Positions 15,415 to 24,655 of a DNA stretch of 64,000 nucleotides are shown in pieces (positions within the stretch are counted from its first letter, which is position 1; every line of letters starts with the position of its first letter). The DNA is from Paenibacillus humicus NBRC 102415 (GTDB taxonomy: Bacteria; Bacillota; Bacilli; Paenibacillales; Paenibacillaceae), in NCBI RefSeq assembly GCF_004000905.1, contig NZ_BIMD01000019.1, forward strand, positions 26,304-90,303. The letters are read 5' to 3'. The notes below the pieces were generated by a model. That model saw nothing but the letters and a program-made list of their open reading frames with translations. It was not told where the DNA came from and searched no databases. The position numbers were made by a program, and so were the translations under genes.

Positions 15415-17316
15415 ATGAATCGCAATCAAACCGCTTTGAAACCTCGCGAATGGATGCCGAGGACGACGGCCGCCTTCTGCGCAGGCGCCCTGGCCGCAGG
15501 CATGCTGGCCGTATGGCCCCAGACAGCCGAAGCCGCAGACAGCATAGGGAAAACAACCGCTGCGAGAACGAAGGAAGAGATCGTCGAGAAATGGATGCAG
15601 AGCTACCTGCCCATGAAGAGGTCCTTTGCCTATATGAGCGGGAACGACATTTACGAGCAATTGCCGAGTCTGACAGCTCCTTTCCAGGAAGGCAAATTAA
15701 AAGCCGAGTATATTGAAGACGGCGTGCGGGCGACGAACTTCGTCCGGTATTTGGCCGGAGTCCCCGATGACGTGCAGCCGGACTGGAGCCTGCACCGGCA
15801 GCAGCAGAGCGCATCGCTGATCAATGCGCTGAACGATCGGCTCAGCCATTCTCCGACCAAGCCGGCTGGAATGGAGGAGGAGGCTTACAAGCTGGGCTAC
15901 GCCGGAGCGGGCAGCAGCAACCTGTATATGGGCAGCCCGACGCTGTACAGCAGCGTCCTCGGCTACATGTCGGACAGCGATCCAAGCAACATCGACCGGG
16001 TCGGCCACCGCAGATGGATTCTGAATCCGGCGATGACCCGGACGATGTTCGGCTATGTCCGAGCAGCCGAGACGGGCGGTTACGGGTCGCCGTACTCCTC
16101 CATGTACGTTTTTGACAAAGGAAGGACCGCTGGCAGCGTCGAGTACGATTACATCGGCTGGCCGGCCGCCGGGTACTTCCCGTCCGAAGCCTTCTCGCCA
16201 TCGGATGCCTGGTCGGTATCGCTGAATACGGACCGGTACGACAAAAACAACACGGATTCCATCACCGTAACGGTGACCCGCCAAAGCGACGGCAGGCAAT
16301 GGACGCTGGACAAATCGGATACGGACAAATCCGGCGAATACTTCCGTGTCGACAAAGGCGGTTATGGCGGCATTCCGGTCTGCATTATTTTCCGGCCGGG
16401 CGGAATCTCGGATATCAAGGAAGATGACCGCTTCCACGTGCGCATAGACGGCATCCGCTCCAAAGCCGGCGCGGAAACGTCGATCGAGTACGATACGGTC
16501 TTCTTCCGCATGACGGAAATGAAACGGTTCGGCAGCGACGCGATCGCGATAACACCGGGCGAGAGCGTGCCGCTGCGCCTCTACTCCACGGGCGAAGGCG
16601 CGGTGGCAGGCCGAATGGCGGGACAGCTGGAATCGAGCGATCCTTCCATTGCATCGGTGGATTCCTCCGGCGTCTTGCGAGGCGTGAAGGCGGGCGCCGC
16701 TTATATCCGCTACAGCAACTATTTGGGCCAGGAGAACTCGCTCTACGTCACCGTGCGACCGGCAGCGCCGGGCGATGCCCCGAGCGGCTGGGCGAAGGAA
16801 GCCTATGCGAAGGCGAAGGGCGCCGGTCTCATCCCCTATTCCCTGGACACGCAGTACCAGACGCCGATCCGCCGCATTGATTTCGTGCGCATGCTCGTCG
16901 GGGTTTATGAAAACACCACGGGAAGCAGTCTTCCGGCAGACCGGAAGCCGTTTCAGGATACGAGCGACTCCAACGTCTCCAAGGCGGTGTCTGCCGGACT
17001 GATCAGCGGCGTCTCCCCGACCGAGTTCGCTCCCTTGGCGAAGATTACCCGCCAGGAGGCCGCGGCCCTGCTGACCCGGCTGGAGAGCAAGCTGGCGAGC
17101 GTTGCCGGAAAGCCGCCGGGTTCCGCCGCACCAACCGGCCCGTTCGCAGATGACGAGGCGATCGCCTCGTGGGCGAAGGCGGACGTATACCGCTCCGTCG
17201 GTCTCGGCCTGATGCAGGGCGTCGGCCAGAACCGCTTCAACCCGATGGGCAATTTGACGGTGGAGCAGTCGATTCAGATTTTCCAGAGAACGTTCGAACG
17301 ATTCGTGAGAGACTAG
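15415..17316 (+). CDS. Secreted CAP-domain protein with Ig-like and SLH domains
   Basis: A 633-residue surface protein. A Sec signal peptide spans about residues 1-41 (cleavage near TAEA-AD). Residues about 75-220 look like a CAP/SCP-like domain: RATNFVRYLAGVPDDVQ, a HRQQQSASLINAL helix, and VGHRRWILNP, where His/Arg replace parts of the usual motif. A beta-rich region follows, then a Big_2-like segment (LESSDPSIASVDSSGVLRGV, about 400-420) and three SLH-type repeats (about 465-630) that bind pyruvylated secondary cell-wall polymer. It is predicted to be attached to the cell surface; CAP proteins have no single known activity. RBS GAGGGTGGG; terminated by the hairpin at 17362-17387. Confidence 0.9.
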   Translation: MNRNQTALKPREWMPRTTAAFCAGALAAGMLAVWPQTAEAADSIGKTTAARTKEEIVEKWMQSYLPMKRSFAYMSGNDIYEQLPSLTAPFQEGKLKAEYIEDGVRATNFVRYLAGVPDDVQPDWSLHRQQQSASLINALNDRLSHSPTKPAGMEEEAYKLGYAGAGSSNLYMGSPTLYSSVLGYMSDSDPSNIDRVGHRRWILNPAMTRTMFGYVRAAETGGYGSPYSSMYVFDKGRTAGSVEYDYIGWPAAGYFPSEAFSPSDAWSVSLNTDRYDKNNTDSITVTVTRQSDGRQWTLDKSDTDKSGEYFRVDKGGYGGIPVCIIFRPGGISDIKEDDRFHVRIDGIRSKAGAETSIEYDTVFFRMTEMKRFGSDAIAITPGESVPLRLYSTGEGAVAGRMAGQLESSDPSIASVDSSGVLRGVKAGAAYIRYSNYLGQENSLYVTVRPAAPGDAPSGWAKEAYAKAKGAGLIPYSLDTQYQTPIRRIDFVRMLVGVYENTTGSSLPADRKPFQDTSDSNVSKAVSAGLISGVSPTEFAPLAKITRQEAAALLTRLESKLASVAGKPPGSAAPTGPFADDEAIASWAKADVYRSVGLGLMQGVGQNRFNPMGNLTVEQSIQIFQRTFERFVRD

Positions 17317-17361
17317 GCCCGCTGCCCGGGCTCCAGGCTCCGGATCCTGCATGAAAGCGCT

Positions 17362-17387
17362 AAGGGACACCTCGCGAGGTGTCCCTT
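17362..17387 (+). terminator. Palindromic terminator
   Basis: A perfect 26-base palindrome (AAGGGACACCTCG and its complement) 45 bp after the stop of the CAP/SLH gene; the T run is only three to four bases. Confidence 0.7.
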
Positions 17388-17613
17388 TCGACGTGAACGG
17401 AAAGCCCCTGAGGGCTCTTCCCCGGCCTCGGCTTCAAGGCAAGCCGCCGTTTCGAGGGGACGACAGCCGCCCCCCGGCTCGCTTCGTATAAATCTTTTTA
17501 GTCTAAATTACCCCTTGATCCTACTGAAACTATATTCAACCATATTTCACGAGGGATAGATTTAATCCGCTCTAAATTTACACCTTAAATCCCTACTGCG
17601 ACCTTGAGGAGTG

Positions 17614-17670
17614 ATGGTGGTTGAAAACGAACGAACATGCAAATCAACCTGTGAGAGGCCGCTATGGTAA
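17614..17670 (+). CDS. Possible 18-codon leader peptide
   Basis: ATG 17614, just after GAGGAG, opens an 18-codon frame (MVVENERTCKSTCERPLW) ending at TAA 17668-17670, 39 bp before the start of the APH-GNAT fusion gene. The ribosome binding site is very close to the ATG, so GTG 17617 may be used instead. Position and overlap with the alternative hairpins suggest a leader peptide. Confidence 0.35.
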   Translation: MVVENERTCKSTCERPLW

Positions 17671-17700
17671 CCCTTGCACCTCTCATTAGGCCATGGGAGG
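17652..17700 (+). promoter_or_regulatory. Candidate translational attenuator
   Basis: CCTCTC (17679-17684) can pair upstream with GAGAGG (17653-17658), which lies inside the leader frame, or downstream with GGGAGG (17695-17700), the ribosome binding site of the gene at 17710. The two pairings exclude each other. This is the layout of leader-peptide-controlled translation. Evidence is by eye only. Confidence 0.4.
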
Positions 17701-17709
17701 CAACCGGAA

Positions 17710-19122
17710 ATGATGTCGCTAAAAAACATGGTACGGGGAACGGAAACCGATTCCGCGGCCAAACAACTGATTTCATGTTGGGAGCATGATGCCGGCACGC
17801 TGACGTTTTGGAGAGCAAGCAGCAATTTTGTCTACTTGTCGGAAAGAAACGGCGTTCGGCAATTTCTACGTTATGTCCATGAAGAGGACAACCGTCTCGA
17901 GAATATTCAGGCAGAGCTTGATTTCATCCTGTATCTGATATCGTCCGGCTATCCGGCTGCCGCTCCTGTCCTATCCCGATACGGCAACTGGATCGAAACG
18001 ATCCAAACGGCAGATGGATCGTACTTCGGCGTTGTATTTGAACAAGCCAAGGGAAACCCTATTCCGCTGGATCTCATGACGGATCGGCATGCCGAAGAGT
18101 GGGGAAGATCGCTTGCTTCGCTGCATCTTTTATCCGAGTCTTATTCGGCTGTGCCGTCATCCCGACCAAGCTGGATGGACGCCCTAACCTTCATCGCCTC
18201 CGTATTGCAGCGGCATCCCTCGGAGGAAACGGCTCGGCACGAGCTTGAACGCATCCGTCAACAGCTCTCCAAGCTTCCGACTGACGAGAGACATATGGGC
18301 CTGATTCATTATGACTTCGAAACGGACAATATTTTTTATGACGAGGAGCAATCCCGCTATTCCGCCATCGATTTTGACGATGCCATGATCCACTGGTACG
18401 GAATGGATGCAGCATCCGCCCTGAGGGATCTGGCGGAGCAAGAGGATGCCGGCGCCCAGCGGAAAATCGAGCACTTTCTAACCGGATATCGGTCGATTAA
18501 GCCGTTGGATGAACGCTGCGTGCAGAAGTTTCCTCTTTTTCAGAGGTTTGCAGACCTGTATGCGTTCGCACGTCTCCTCCGCAGCGTGGAGAATATGGAT
18601 ATCCATCGGTCGCCCGAGTGGGCTCTTCAGCTTCGGATCAAGCTCTTGAAGGCGTGCGATCGGCTGCGGGAACGCTTGAGGCCGACCGTAGAACTGCGAC
18701 CCATCGATTCAACTAACTGGCACGCTTGCACCCGGCTTGAAGTCACGGACGAGCAGAAGGACGTATTTCCTGTACCTGCGGTCTATTGGCTCGCTGAGTC
18801 CGCCTATTGCGGGTTCACCCCTCTCGCGATGTACACGGATGAACAACTCGCGGGATTCGCGGTGTACGCTGTCGATCCGGCTGACGGAAGCTGCTGGATC
18901 ATGGCTTTTATGCTGGATCGCAAGTTCCAAGGAAGAGGGCTTGGACGCTCCGGGATGAAAGAGCTTATGCGTTATATCGAGGACAAGCAATGGGGCGGCA
19001 CGATCAAGCTCGGCCATCGGTGCGACAACATGCGGGCATCACGCCTATATGCTTCTCTCGGCTTTGCGGAGATTAGCCGGGATGAGCGCGAAGTGGTGCG
19101 GGAATGGAGATTCCAGCCCTGA
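17710..19122 (+). CDS. APH-GNAT fusion: phosphotransferase plus acetyltransferase
   Basis: A 470-residue protein with two enzyme-like domains. Residues about 1-330 look like an APH/choline-kinase-type phosphotransferase: an N-lobe, then GLIHYDFETDNIFYD (catalytic HxDxxxxN, about residues 197-211) and YSAIDFDDAMIHWYGMD (metal-binding ID-F-D). Residues about 335-470 are a GNAT domain like PaiA/BltD polyamine acetyltransferases: ELRPIDSTNW, then a VFPVPAVYWLAESAYCG stretch, and acetyl-CoA loop RKFQGRGLGRSGM. ATG 17710 follows GGGAGG by 9 bases. Fused AAC-APH enzymes modify aminoglycosides, but with the domains in the opposite order, so antibiotic action here is only an inference. Confidence 0.85.
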   Translation: MMSLKNMVRGTETDSAAKQLISCWEHDAGTLTFWRASSNFVYLSERNGVRQFLRYVHEEDNRLENIQAELDFILYLISSGYPAAAPVLSRYGNWIETIQTADGSYFGVVFEQAKGNPIPLDLMTDRHAEEWGRSLASLHLLSESYSAVPSSRPSWMDALTFIASVLQRHPSEETARHELERIRQQLSKLPTDERHMGLIHYDFETDNIFYDEEQSRYSAIDFDDAMIHWYGMDAASALRDLAEQEDAGAQRKIEHFLTGYRSIKPLDERCVQKFPLFQRFADLYAFARLLRSVENMDIHRSPEWALQLRIKLLKACDRLRERLRPTVELRPIDSTNWHACTRLEVTDEQKDVFPVPAVYWLAESAYCGFTPLAMYTDEQLAGFAVYAVDPADGSCWIMAFMLDRKFQGRGLGRSGMKELMRYIEDKQWGGTIKLGHRCDNMRASRLYASLGFAEISRDEREVVREWRFQP

Positions 19123-19239
19123 TCTTTCCGTGAAGGGGAAGCCTACGGTTGCCTGGCGAAGGACAGCGGCCTCATTTCGCTGCTCAAGAGCAAACAAGGC
19201 GAGTGGAAAGTGGCGACGATTGATTAACGAGGAAGACCT

Positions 19240-19268
19240 CAAGAACCCGAGCCGGACGCGGGTTCTTG
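19240..19268 (+). terminator. Hairpin between the fusion gene and the carboxypeptidase gene
   Basis: CAAGAACCCG pairs with CGGGTTCTTG around a 9-base loop, 118 bp after the fusion gene stop. No T run follows, so termination strength is uncertain. Confidence 0.5.
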
Positions 19269-19341
19269 ATGCTGGATTCGGATTCGGATTCCGATTCCTA
19301 AATTTACTTGATGACAGGAAAAAAAAGTGATTAAATAAAAT

Positions 19342-19355
19342 AGACTGACCAGTCT
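19342..19355. promoter_or_regulatory. Short palindrome, possible repressor operator
   Basis: AGACTG-AC-CAGTCT is a perfect 6+6 palindrome, 46 bp before the carboxypeptidase start and followed by a T run. It resembles operators of TetR-type repressors, but it could also be a short terminator. No regulator gene is adjacent. Confidence 0.35.
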
Positions 19356-19400
19356 TTTTTGCGGGGAAACAACAATCGTTTCTAATGGGAGGCTTTTGGC

Positions 19401-20933
19401 ATGGAACTGAAATCCCTCGATCCCAACATTCGGACAGCTGTCGAACAGTACAAAGCATTGGAAGAAAAGATCGCTCATCTAAGCATGATTTCGAGTCTGG
19501 TCGGATGGGACCAGAAGGTAACTGCTCCCAAGAAAGGGAGAGACTTGTTCGCCAAAGCGATCGGGACCTTCCGAACGGAGCAGTTCAAATTATCCGTATC
19601 GGAGGAGATGGGCTCTCTGCTCCGCCTCCTGTCCGCTCCCGAGGTACAGGCCGACCTGGACGAAATTACGCAGGCGCAGCTTCGGGAACGCACTGCAGAA
19701 TATGAGCGCTTCAAGAAAATTCCCGAAGACATGTACCGCGATTATGTCGTCCTCACCTCCAAAGCCAACCATGCATGGGAAGAAGCCAGAGAGAGAAGCG
19801 ACTTTTCCCTCTTCCAGCCTTATTTGGAGAAGATCGTGGACTTCAACCGCAAGATGGCTGAGATTTTCGGCTATGATCAGCATCCTTATGATGCGCTTCT
19901 GCATGAATTCGAGCCGGGTTTAAGCGTGGCGGTACTGGATCCGTTGTTCGCCAAGCTGAGGGAGAGCAGCGTGGGCTTGCTGGAGAGGATCAACCGCTCC
20001 GGCAACAAGCCTTCGACAGCCGTCTTCGAGCAAGCATTCGAGGTGGACCAGCAGAAAAAATTCAACCACTACTTCCTTCCGATCCTCGGCTTCGACATGA
20101 ACGCGGGACGGCTGGACGAGACGGTGCATCCGTTCGCCCAGTCCATGAACACCGGGGATGTCCGGATTACGACCCGATATCTCCAGAATAATGTGCGATC
20201 TGCGGTATTCGGGACGATCCACGAGGCAGGACATGGCATTTATGAGCAGAACATCGATCCGCGTTTCGAAGAAACCGTCCTATCCAGCGGAGCATCCTTC
20301 GGCATCCACGAGTCCCAGTCCCGCTTCCTGGAAAATATGATCGGCCGCAGCGAGTCGTTCTGGACGTACTTCTATCCCAAGCTCCAGGAGCACTTCCCGA
20401 AGCAGCTGGAAGGCGTCAGCCAGCATGACTTCTACCGGGCGATCAACAGCGTGCAGCCGACGATGATCCGGGTGGAAGCGGATGAGCTGACGTACAACCT
20501 CCATATCATGATCCGGTATGAGATCGAGAAGGCGCTGATCAACGGAGACATCGAGGTGGCGGAGCTGCCGGCGATCTGGAACGAGAAGATGCAGGAATAC
20601 CTCGGCATTACGCCTGCCAATGATACGGAGGGCGTCCTGCAGGATGTCCACTGGTCCTTCGGCGGCTTCGGCTATTTCCCTTCCTACTCCCTCGGGAACC
20701 TGTACGCAGCCCTGCTGCTGAACACGATTCTGCGCGAGAAGCCCGACTTCTATGCCGACATCGAAGCCGGCCGCTTCGAAGGCATCCAGGAATGGCTGAA
20801 GGATAAAATTCATCGTCATGGCAAGCTCTACACGCCGGAGCAGCTGATCCGCCAGGTCACCGGCGAGGATCTGAAGGCCGACTATCTGGTGGACTACCTG
20901 GAAGAGAAGTACAGCCGCATCTACGGTCTCTAG
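19401..20933 (+). CDS. Carboxypeptidase, M32 family
   Basis: A 510-residue zinc metallocarboxypeptidase of the Taq type, removing C-terminal residues from peptides in the cytosol. The zinc motif HEAGH is at residues 274-278 (GTIHEAGHGIYEQN), the downstream ligand lies in SFGIHESQSRFLEN (about 300-313), and the family's DVRITTRY and VEADELTYNLHIMIRYE blocks are present. Length matches the B. subtilis YpwA-type enzyme. ATG 19401 follows GGGAGG. It is monocistronic with a strong terminator. Confidence 0.96.
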   Translation: MELKSLDPNIRTAVEQYKALEEKIAHLSMISSLVGWDQKVTAPKKGRDLFAKAIGTFRTEQFKLSVSEEMGSLLRLLSAPEVQADLDEITQAQLRERTAEYERFKKIPEDMYRDYVVLTSKANHAWEEARERSDFSLFQPYLEKIVDFNRKMAEIFGYDQHPYDALLHEFEPGLSVAVLDPLFAKLRESSVGLLERINRSGNKPSTAVFEQAFEVDQQKKFNHYFLPILGFDMNAGRLDETVHPFAQSMNTGDVRITTRYLQNNVRSAVFGTIHEAGHGIYEQNIDPRFEETVLSSGASFGIHESQSRFLENMIGRSESFWTYFYPKLQEHFPKQLEGVSQHDFYRAINSVQPTMIRVEADELTYNLHIMIRYEIEKALINGDIEVAELPAIWNEKMQEYLGITPANDTEGVLQDVHWSFGGFGYFPSYSLGNLYAALLLNTILREKPDFYADIEAGRFEGIQEWLKDKIHRHGKLYTPEQLIRQVTGEDLKADYLVDYLEEKYSRIYGL

Positions 20934-20974
20934 CTCAGGCGCAAGACAGGCAGCGGCATATCGCTTCAACAAGG

Positions 20975-21009
20975 AAAGATGGAGGATCCATGAGGGATCC
21001 TCCATCTTT
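20975..21009 (+). terminator. Terminator of the carboxypeptidase gene
   Basis: AAAGATGGAGGATCC pairs with GGATCCTCCATCTTT (15 bp) around 5 bases, followed by CTTTG. It also faces the chemoreceptor gene on the other strand. Confidence 0.85.
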
Positions 21010-21079
21010 CTTTGTCAGGTCCGCATTAAAAAACAGAGCCGAGGTGATTGTTCCCCCAGGCTCTGCGTGCCTGATCCGG

Positions 21080-22834
21080 TTACAAATTGAACCTTTCTAC
21101 AGCCGCTTCCAGAGTGGAGCTCCTTTTCTTCAACAGCTCCGTCGTATCGGTGATCCGCTTTGCCGCCTCCAGCTGAATCGTCGACATCCGTTGGATCGAG
21201 GCCGCGTTCTCCGCCGTTGCCGCTGTAATCCGGGCGATCTGCTCTACCGATGCGGCGGCCTCCTCGGAGCCCGCCAGCACCTCTTCCGCAGCGGCGGAAA
21301 TCTCCTGGATATGGCTGTTCACAAAATGGAACCGATCCACCGTATCGACAAACAGCGCCTCCACCTGGCTGGAAAGCTCTGTCCCTCTGACCATTTCCTC
21401 GGCTTCCTCCGCCATCCTCTCGCCGATCAGAGCCGACTCCTGCTGGATTTGCTGCAGGAGCGAGGTAATCTGCGTCACGGACACGGAAGACGACTCCGCA
21501 AGCTTCCGGACTTCGCCGGCCACGACCGCAAAGCCCGCTCCATGCTCTCCCGCCCTCGCAGCCTCGATGGAGGCGTTCAGAGCCAATAGCTTGGTCTGTT
21601 CGGCGATGGCCGTTATCGCGTAGAGCACGGGTTCTATCTCATGCATGTACCTGTTCAGCACCTGCACGGAATTCGTCGTCTGCTCCGCCACATCGGAGAT
21701 GGATGCGACCTGCTCTCTCAGCCAGAGAATCGAGCTTCTGCCCTGCTCCGCTGTTTCCAGCGCTCCACTGGAAGCGATCGACACGCTGGATGAAGCTTCC
21801 GACACCCGTTGGATGGCCTGGGTAATCTCCTCCATCGATTTTGCGCTTTCCTCCGCCCCGGAACGCTGATGCTCCGCTCCCTCGGCCATGTCCGCGATCG
21901 ATTGTCCGAGCTGCACGTTCAAAGCCACCATCCGGTCCGCTTCCGTCCGGAACTGATCCGTGGAATGAACGAGATCATGCGTGGTCATCTTGACATCGCG
22001 GACGACATCCCCGAGCGTGACGCCCAATCTCTCGGTCATCTTCATCATGGCCGAATAAGCTTGTCCGATCTCGTCCTTCGAGCTTGCCCGCCGAATATCC
22101 AGATGGCTTTTCGCCTCCGCGAGATCCCCCCGGGCCATCGCTTCCGCACCTTTAACGATCATTCCCAAGGGCCGCAATGCCCGGGACATGAACAGCGCGA
22201 TGAGCAGAAACACAGCCAACGTCAGAATTCCCATCAGGGCGAACACAGGCATGCTTTTATGCATGACTTCCCGATAGATCGTATTGGACACCGACACATT
22301 CGTATCGATTCCAATCGCGCCGATAACCGTTCCCGCCGAATCGAGAAGCGGTGCATAAGAGGAAATGTAATCGCCGTACTCCGTATTCTCGATGATGCCG
22401 GTTTTGGCTGTCTGTCCCTTCAGGATCGCTTCAACCGCTTCCTTGGGCACATCGGTTACTTCGCCGATCGGCGAAGCCGAGTCCGATCCCTTCGGCTGAC
22501 CGTCGATGACAATGAGGGGCTGCCCTTTATCGTCGATTCTCACCGTATAGACGTACTGCGCCCCGATCTGCAGCCGGTAGCGGTTCAATTCCTCGCGAAG
22601 GCTCCAATAGAGATCATTCTCCCCGGCATCCTTCAGGTACGTTTCATAGGATTTCAAATCGAATTGCCCCGCATAAGCCTCCGCTGTGTGCATGCTGAAG
22701 CTGCCTATCGCTTCTTCGCTTGCCTTCTTGGTGCTGCGTATCTGCAGGTAGATCAAGGCGGAGGACAGGATGACGAGGGTCGACAAAATCATGATCGACA
22801 GCTTGAATACCAGGCGGCTTCTAAATCTAAACAT
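21080..22834 (-). CDS. Methyl-accepting chemotaxis protein
   Basis: A transmembrane chemoreceptor of 584 residues if started at ATG 22834 (ten bases after GGGAG; ATG 22843 is too close). TM1 is about residues 10-30. An extracellular single-Cache-like domain follows to about 195, with the [19 protein letters not shown] strand and [22 protein letters not shown]2 is [20 protein letters not shown], then a HAMP domain ([20 protein letters not shown]). The cytoplasmic signalling tip is intact: [20 protein letters not shown] and [14 protein letters not shown]. It controls CheA in response to an unknown ligand. Transcribed alone. Confidence 0.96.
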   Translation of the reverse strand: MFRFRSRLVFKLSIMILSTLVILSSALIYLQIRSTKKASEEAIGSFSMHTAEAYAGQFDLKSYETYLKDAGENDLYWSLREELNRYRLQIGAQYVYTVRIDDKGQPLIVIDGQPKGSDSASPIGEVTDVPKEAVEAILKGQTAKTGIIENTEYGDYISSYAPLLDSAGTVIGAIGIDTNVSVSNTIYREVMHKSMPVFALMGILTLAVFLLIALFMSRALRPLGMIVKGAEAMARGDLAEAKSHLDIRRASSKDEIGQAYSAMMKMTERLGVTLGDVVRDVKMTTHDLVHSTDQFRTEADRMVALNVQLGQSIADMAEGAEHQRSGAEESAKSMEEITQAIQRVSEASSSVSIASSGALETAEQGRSSILWLREQVASISDVAEQTTNSVQVLNRYMHEIEPVLYAITAIAEQTKLLALNASIEAARAGEHGAGFAVVAGEVRKLAESSSVSVTQITSLLQQIQQESALIGERMAEEAEEMVRGTELSSQVEALFVDTVDRFHFVNSHIQEISAAAEEVLAGSEEAAASVEQIARITAATAENAASIQRMSTIQLEAAKRITDTTELLKKRSSTLEAAVERFNL

Positions 22835-23056
22835 GCAGTCCATGCTCCCTTTGATATCGTTTGCGAAATCGGTCCTGTTTCCATAGGTCCCCCGGAAATG
22901 AAGGGATCATCCTTATATCGGAATCAGCCGAGGGCATGTTTAGAATAGAGGGCATAAATGAATGCCGAGGAATCATGTCCCCCGCTTGGACTCCCAAACT
23001 CATCTAAAAGCGGGCGAACTCTCCCCCTATGGGGAAGCACATGGCCGCTCTCTCCT

Positions 23057-24655
23057 TCACTTCACGCGGAAAGTGCGTTGGCCGCTGCGGCGGATGATCA
23101 GCAGCGCGGCAGCCAGATACACCAGCGCCAAGCCTGCCGCCAAGGAGGCGAATGTTCCCGCTGCCGGCTTAAGCACGATGCAGGCTCCTCCCAGCATGGA
23201 AATGAACAAGCTGAAGATGAAGTACAGCGGATTTTTCACATTGAGCTCCGTAGAGTAGGGCTGGAAGAAGTAGTACATGAACAGATGATGGACGGAATAG
23301 AAGAGCGACAGGAACAAGACAGATATCCATAACAGCACAATCTCCATCCCCAGCCAATCGTTGCCCGCTGCGGCTTGCAGGATGGCAAGGACCGTTCCGA
23401 GAGCCGCGGCGATCAGCAGGTTGAAGGCTGCGATCCGGACAAGGCGAAGGCGAAAATGCTGGCTCGCGGCCGACCGGTAGAAGCTGTGCCGCATCAGGCT
23501 GAGGTCGCAGTGGTAAAACATGGCCTTGCACATTTTTTCTCCGACCGCGATGAAGTTGAAGCCCAGCAAAAGATACGGGTATACCATCGCCAGCTCCAGC
23601 CCGAGCCCGTCGAGCTGCTCGCGAAATGCCAGCGCGGCTGCGGCCAGCAAGGCTCCCCCCGCTCCAATGACGATCAGGCGCATTTTGACTGGGGCTACGA
23701 GCAGGCTGCGATGGCGGGCAAAAAAGATCGCATTCAAATAGCGGTAGCCTTCCAGTCCTTCCAGCTTGCTTCTTGATTGCAGGGTATAGTCGCTGTCCTT
23801 TGATTGGACGCTTGTCTTCTGCGCCTCCGACATCATGCGTCCGACGTCCAGCAGCGGGTCATCCCGCTTGGCGGCGGCATCGACCGTCCTTCTGTACTGC
23901 TTGTAGCGCCACAGCCGGACGGCCGCAAGCAAGCCGGCCGCCGCCATTACAAGCTGAATGGGCCGGCTGAGCATCCAGGCTCCGGCTGCGGGTACGGCAT
24001 CGCTCAGGAGCGGCGCATATGCAGCCGCGAACGAGAGGCAGATGACGATCCAGACCAGCCCGACTTTCTTGATCAGGATGATTCCCTTGCGGTCATACAG
24101 CAGCAGATGAAGATATTCCATGAAAATCCGCCACAGGGTCAGCGCCGCTGCGAGCAGGATGGCATCCAGCGCGCCAGCCCCTAGCGCCAGAGCGAAAATG
24201 ATCAGGACCGGCACATAAAAAACAAAATAAGCCGCATAGCGGTATGCCAGTGCTGCCTTCATGTATCGGGCCGGAGACAGCCTCATCAGCTTGACCGCGA
24301 CGTACTTCTCCCGCTTGGGCTCCAGAATGGTCGCTGCGCTGACGCCCGCCGCGACAAAGCTGGTCAGGAAAAACAGATGAAGAAACAGCGTCCACCGCTC
24401 ATCCCCGGATAGATCCGGCACGGCCGACACCGGCAAATAGAGAAATAGTCCGACAAACGCCAGCTTGCCGGCAAAGTTCCCGAGCAGGCTGAGGAGGAAT
24501 GCCGCTGCCGACAAGATTTTCTTCGCGCCCAGCTTGGCGTAGAGCCTGTCTGGAATCCGCTTGCCGACAAGCGGCAGCTTCTGAAGGTAGTAGACGACTA
24601 GATTCGCCATGGACGAGGTGCGGATCGCGATCAGGGTGCTAAGCGTTTTCTGCAT
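23057..24655 (-). CDS. ABC transporter permease, ABC-2 type
   Basis: A 532-residue membrane protein with about twelve hydrophobic segments, arranged in two halves, resembling permeases such as EcsB/YthQ-like exporters in Firmicutes. It begins with a cytosolic stretch (LYAKLGAKKILSAAAFLLSL) and has a conserved MRLSPARYMKAALAYRY loop. Its start overlaps the end of the ATPase gene by 17 bases, so both are translated from one mRNA and form a complex. The exported substrate cannot be told. Confidence 0.88.
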   Translation of the reverse strand: MQKTLSTLIAIRTSSMANLVVYYLQKLPLVGKRIPDRLYAKLGAKKILSAAAFLLSLLGNFAGKLAFVGLFLYLPVSAVPDLSGDERWTLFLHLFFLTSFVAAGVSAATILEPKREKYVAVKLMRLSPARYMKAALAYRYAAYFVFYVPVLIIFALALGAGALDAILLAAALTLWRIFMEYLHLLLYDRKGIILIKKVGLVWIVICLSFAAAYAPLLSDAVPAAGAWMLSRPIQLVMAAAGLLAAVRLWRYKQYRRTVDAAAKRDDPLLDVGRMMSEAQKTSVQSKDSDYTLQSRSKLEGLEGYRYLNAIFFARHRSLLVAPVKMRLIVIGAGGALLAAAALAFREQLDGLGLELAMVYPYLLLGFNFIAVGEKMCKAMFYHCDLSLMRHSFYRSAASQHFRLRLVRIAAFNLLIAAALGTVLAILQAAAGNDWLGMEIVLLWISVLFLSLFYSVHHLFMYYFFQPYSTELNVKNPLYFIFSLFISMLGGACIVLKPAAGTFASLAAGLALVYLAAALLIIRRSGQRTFRVK

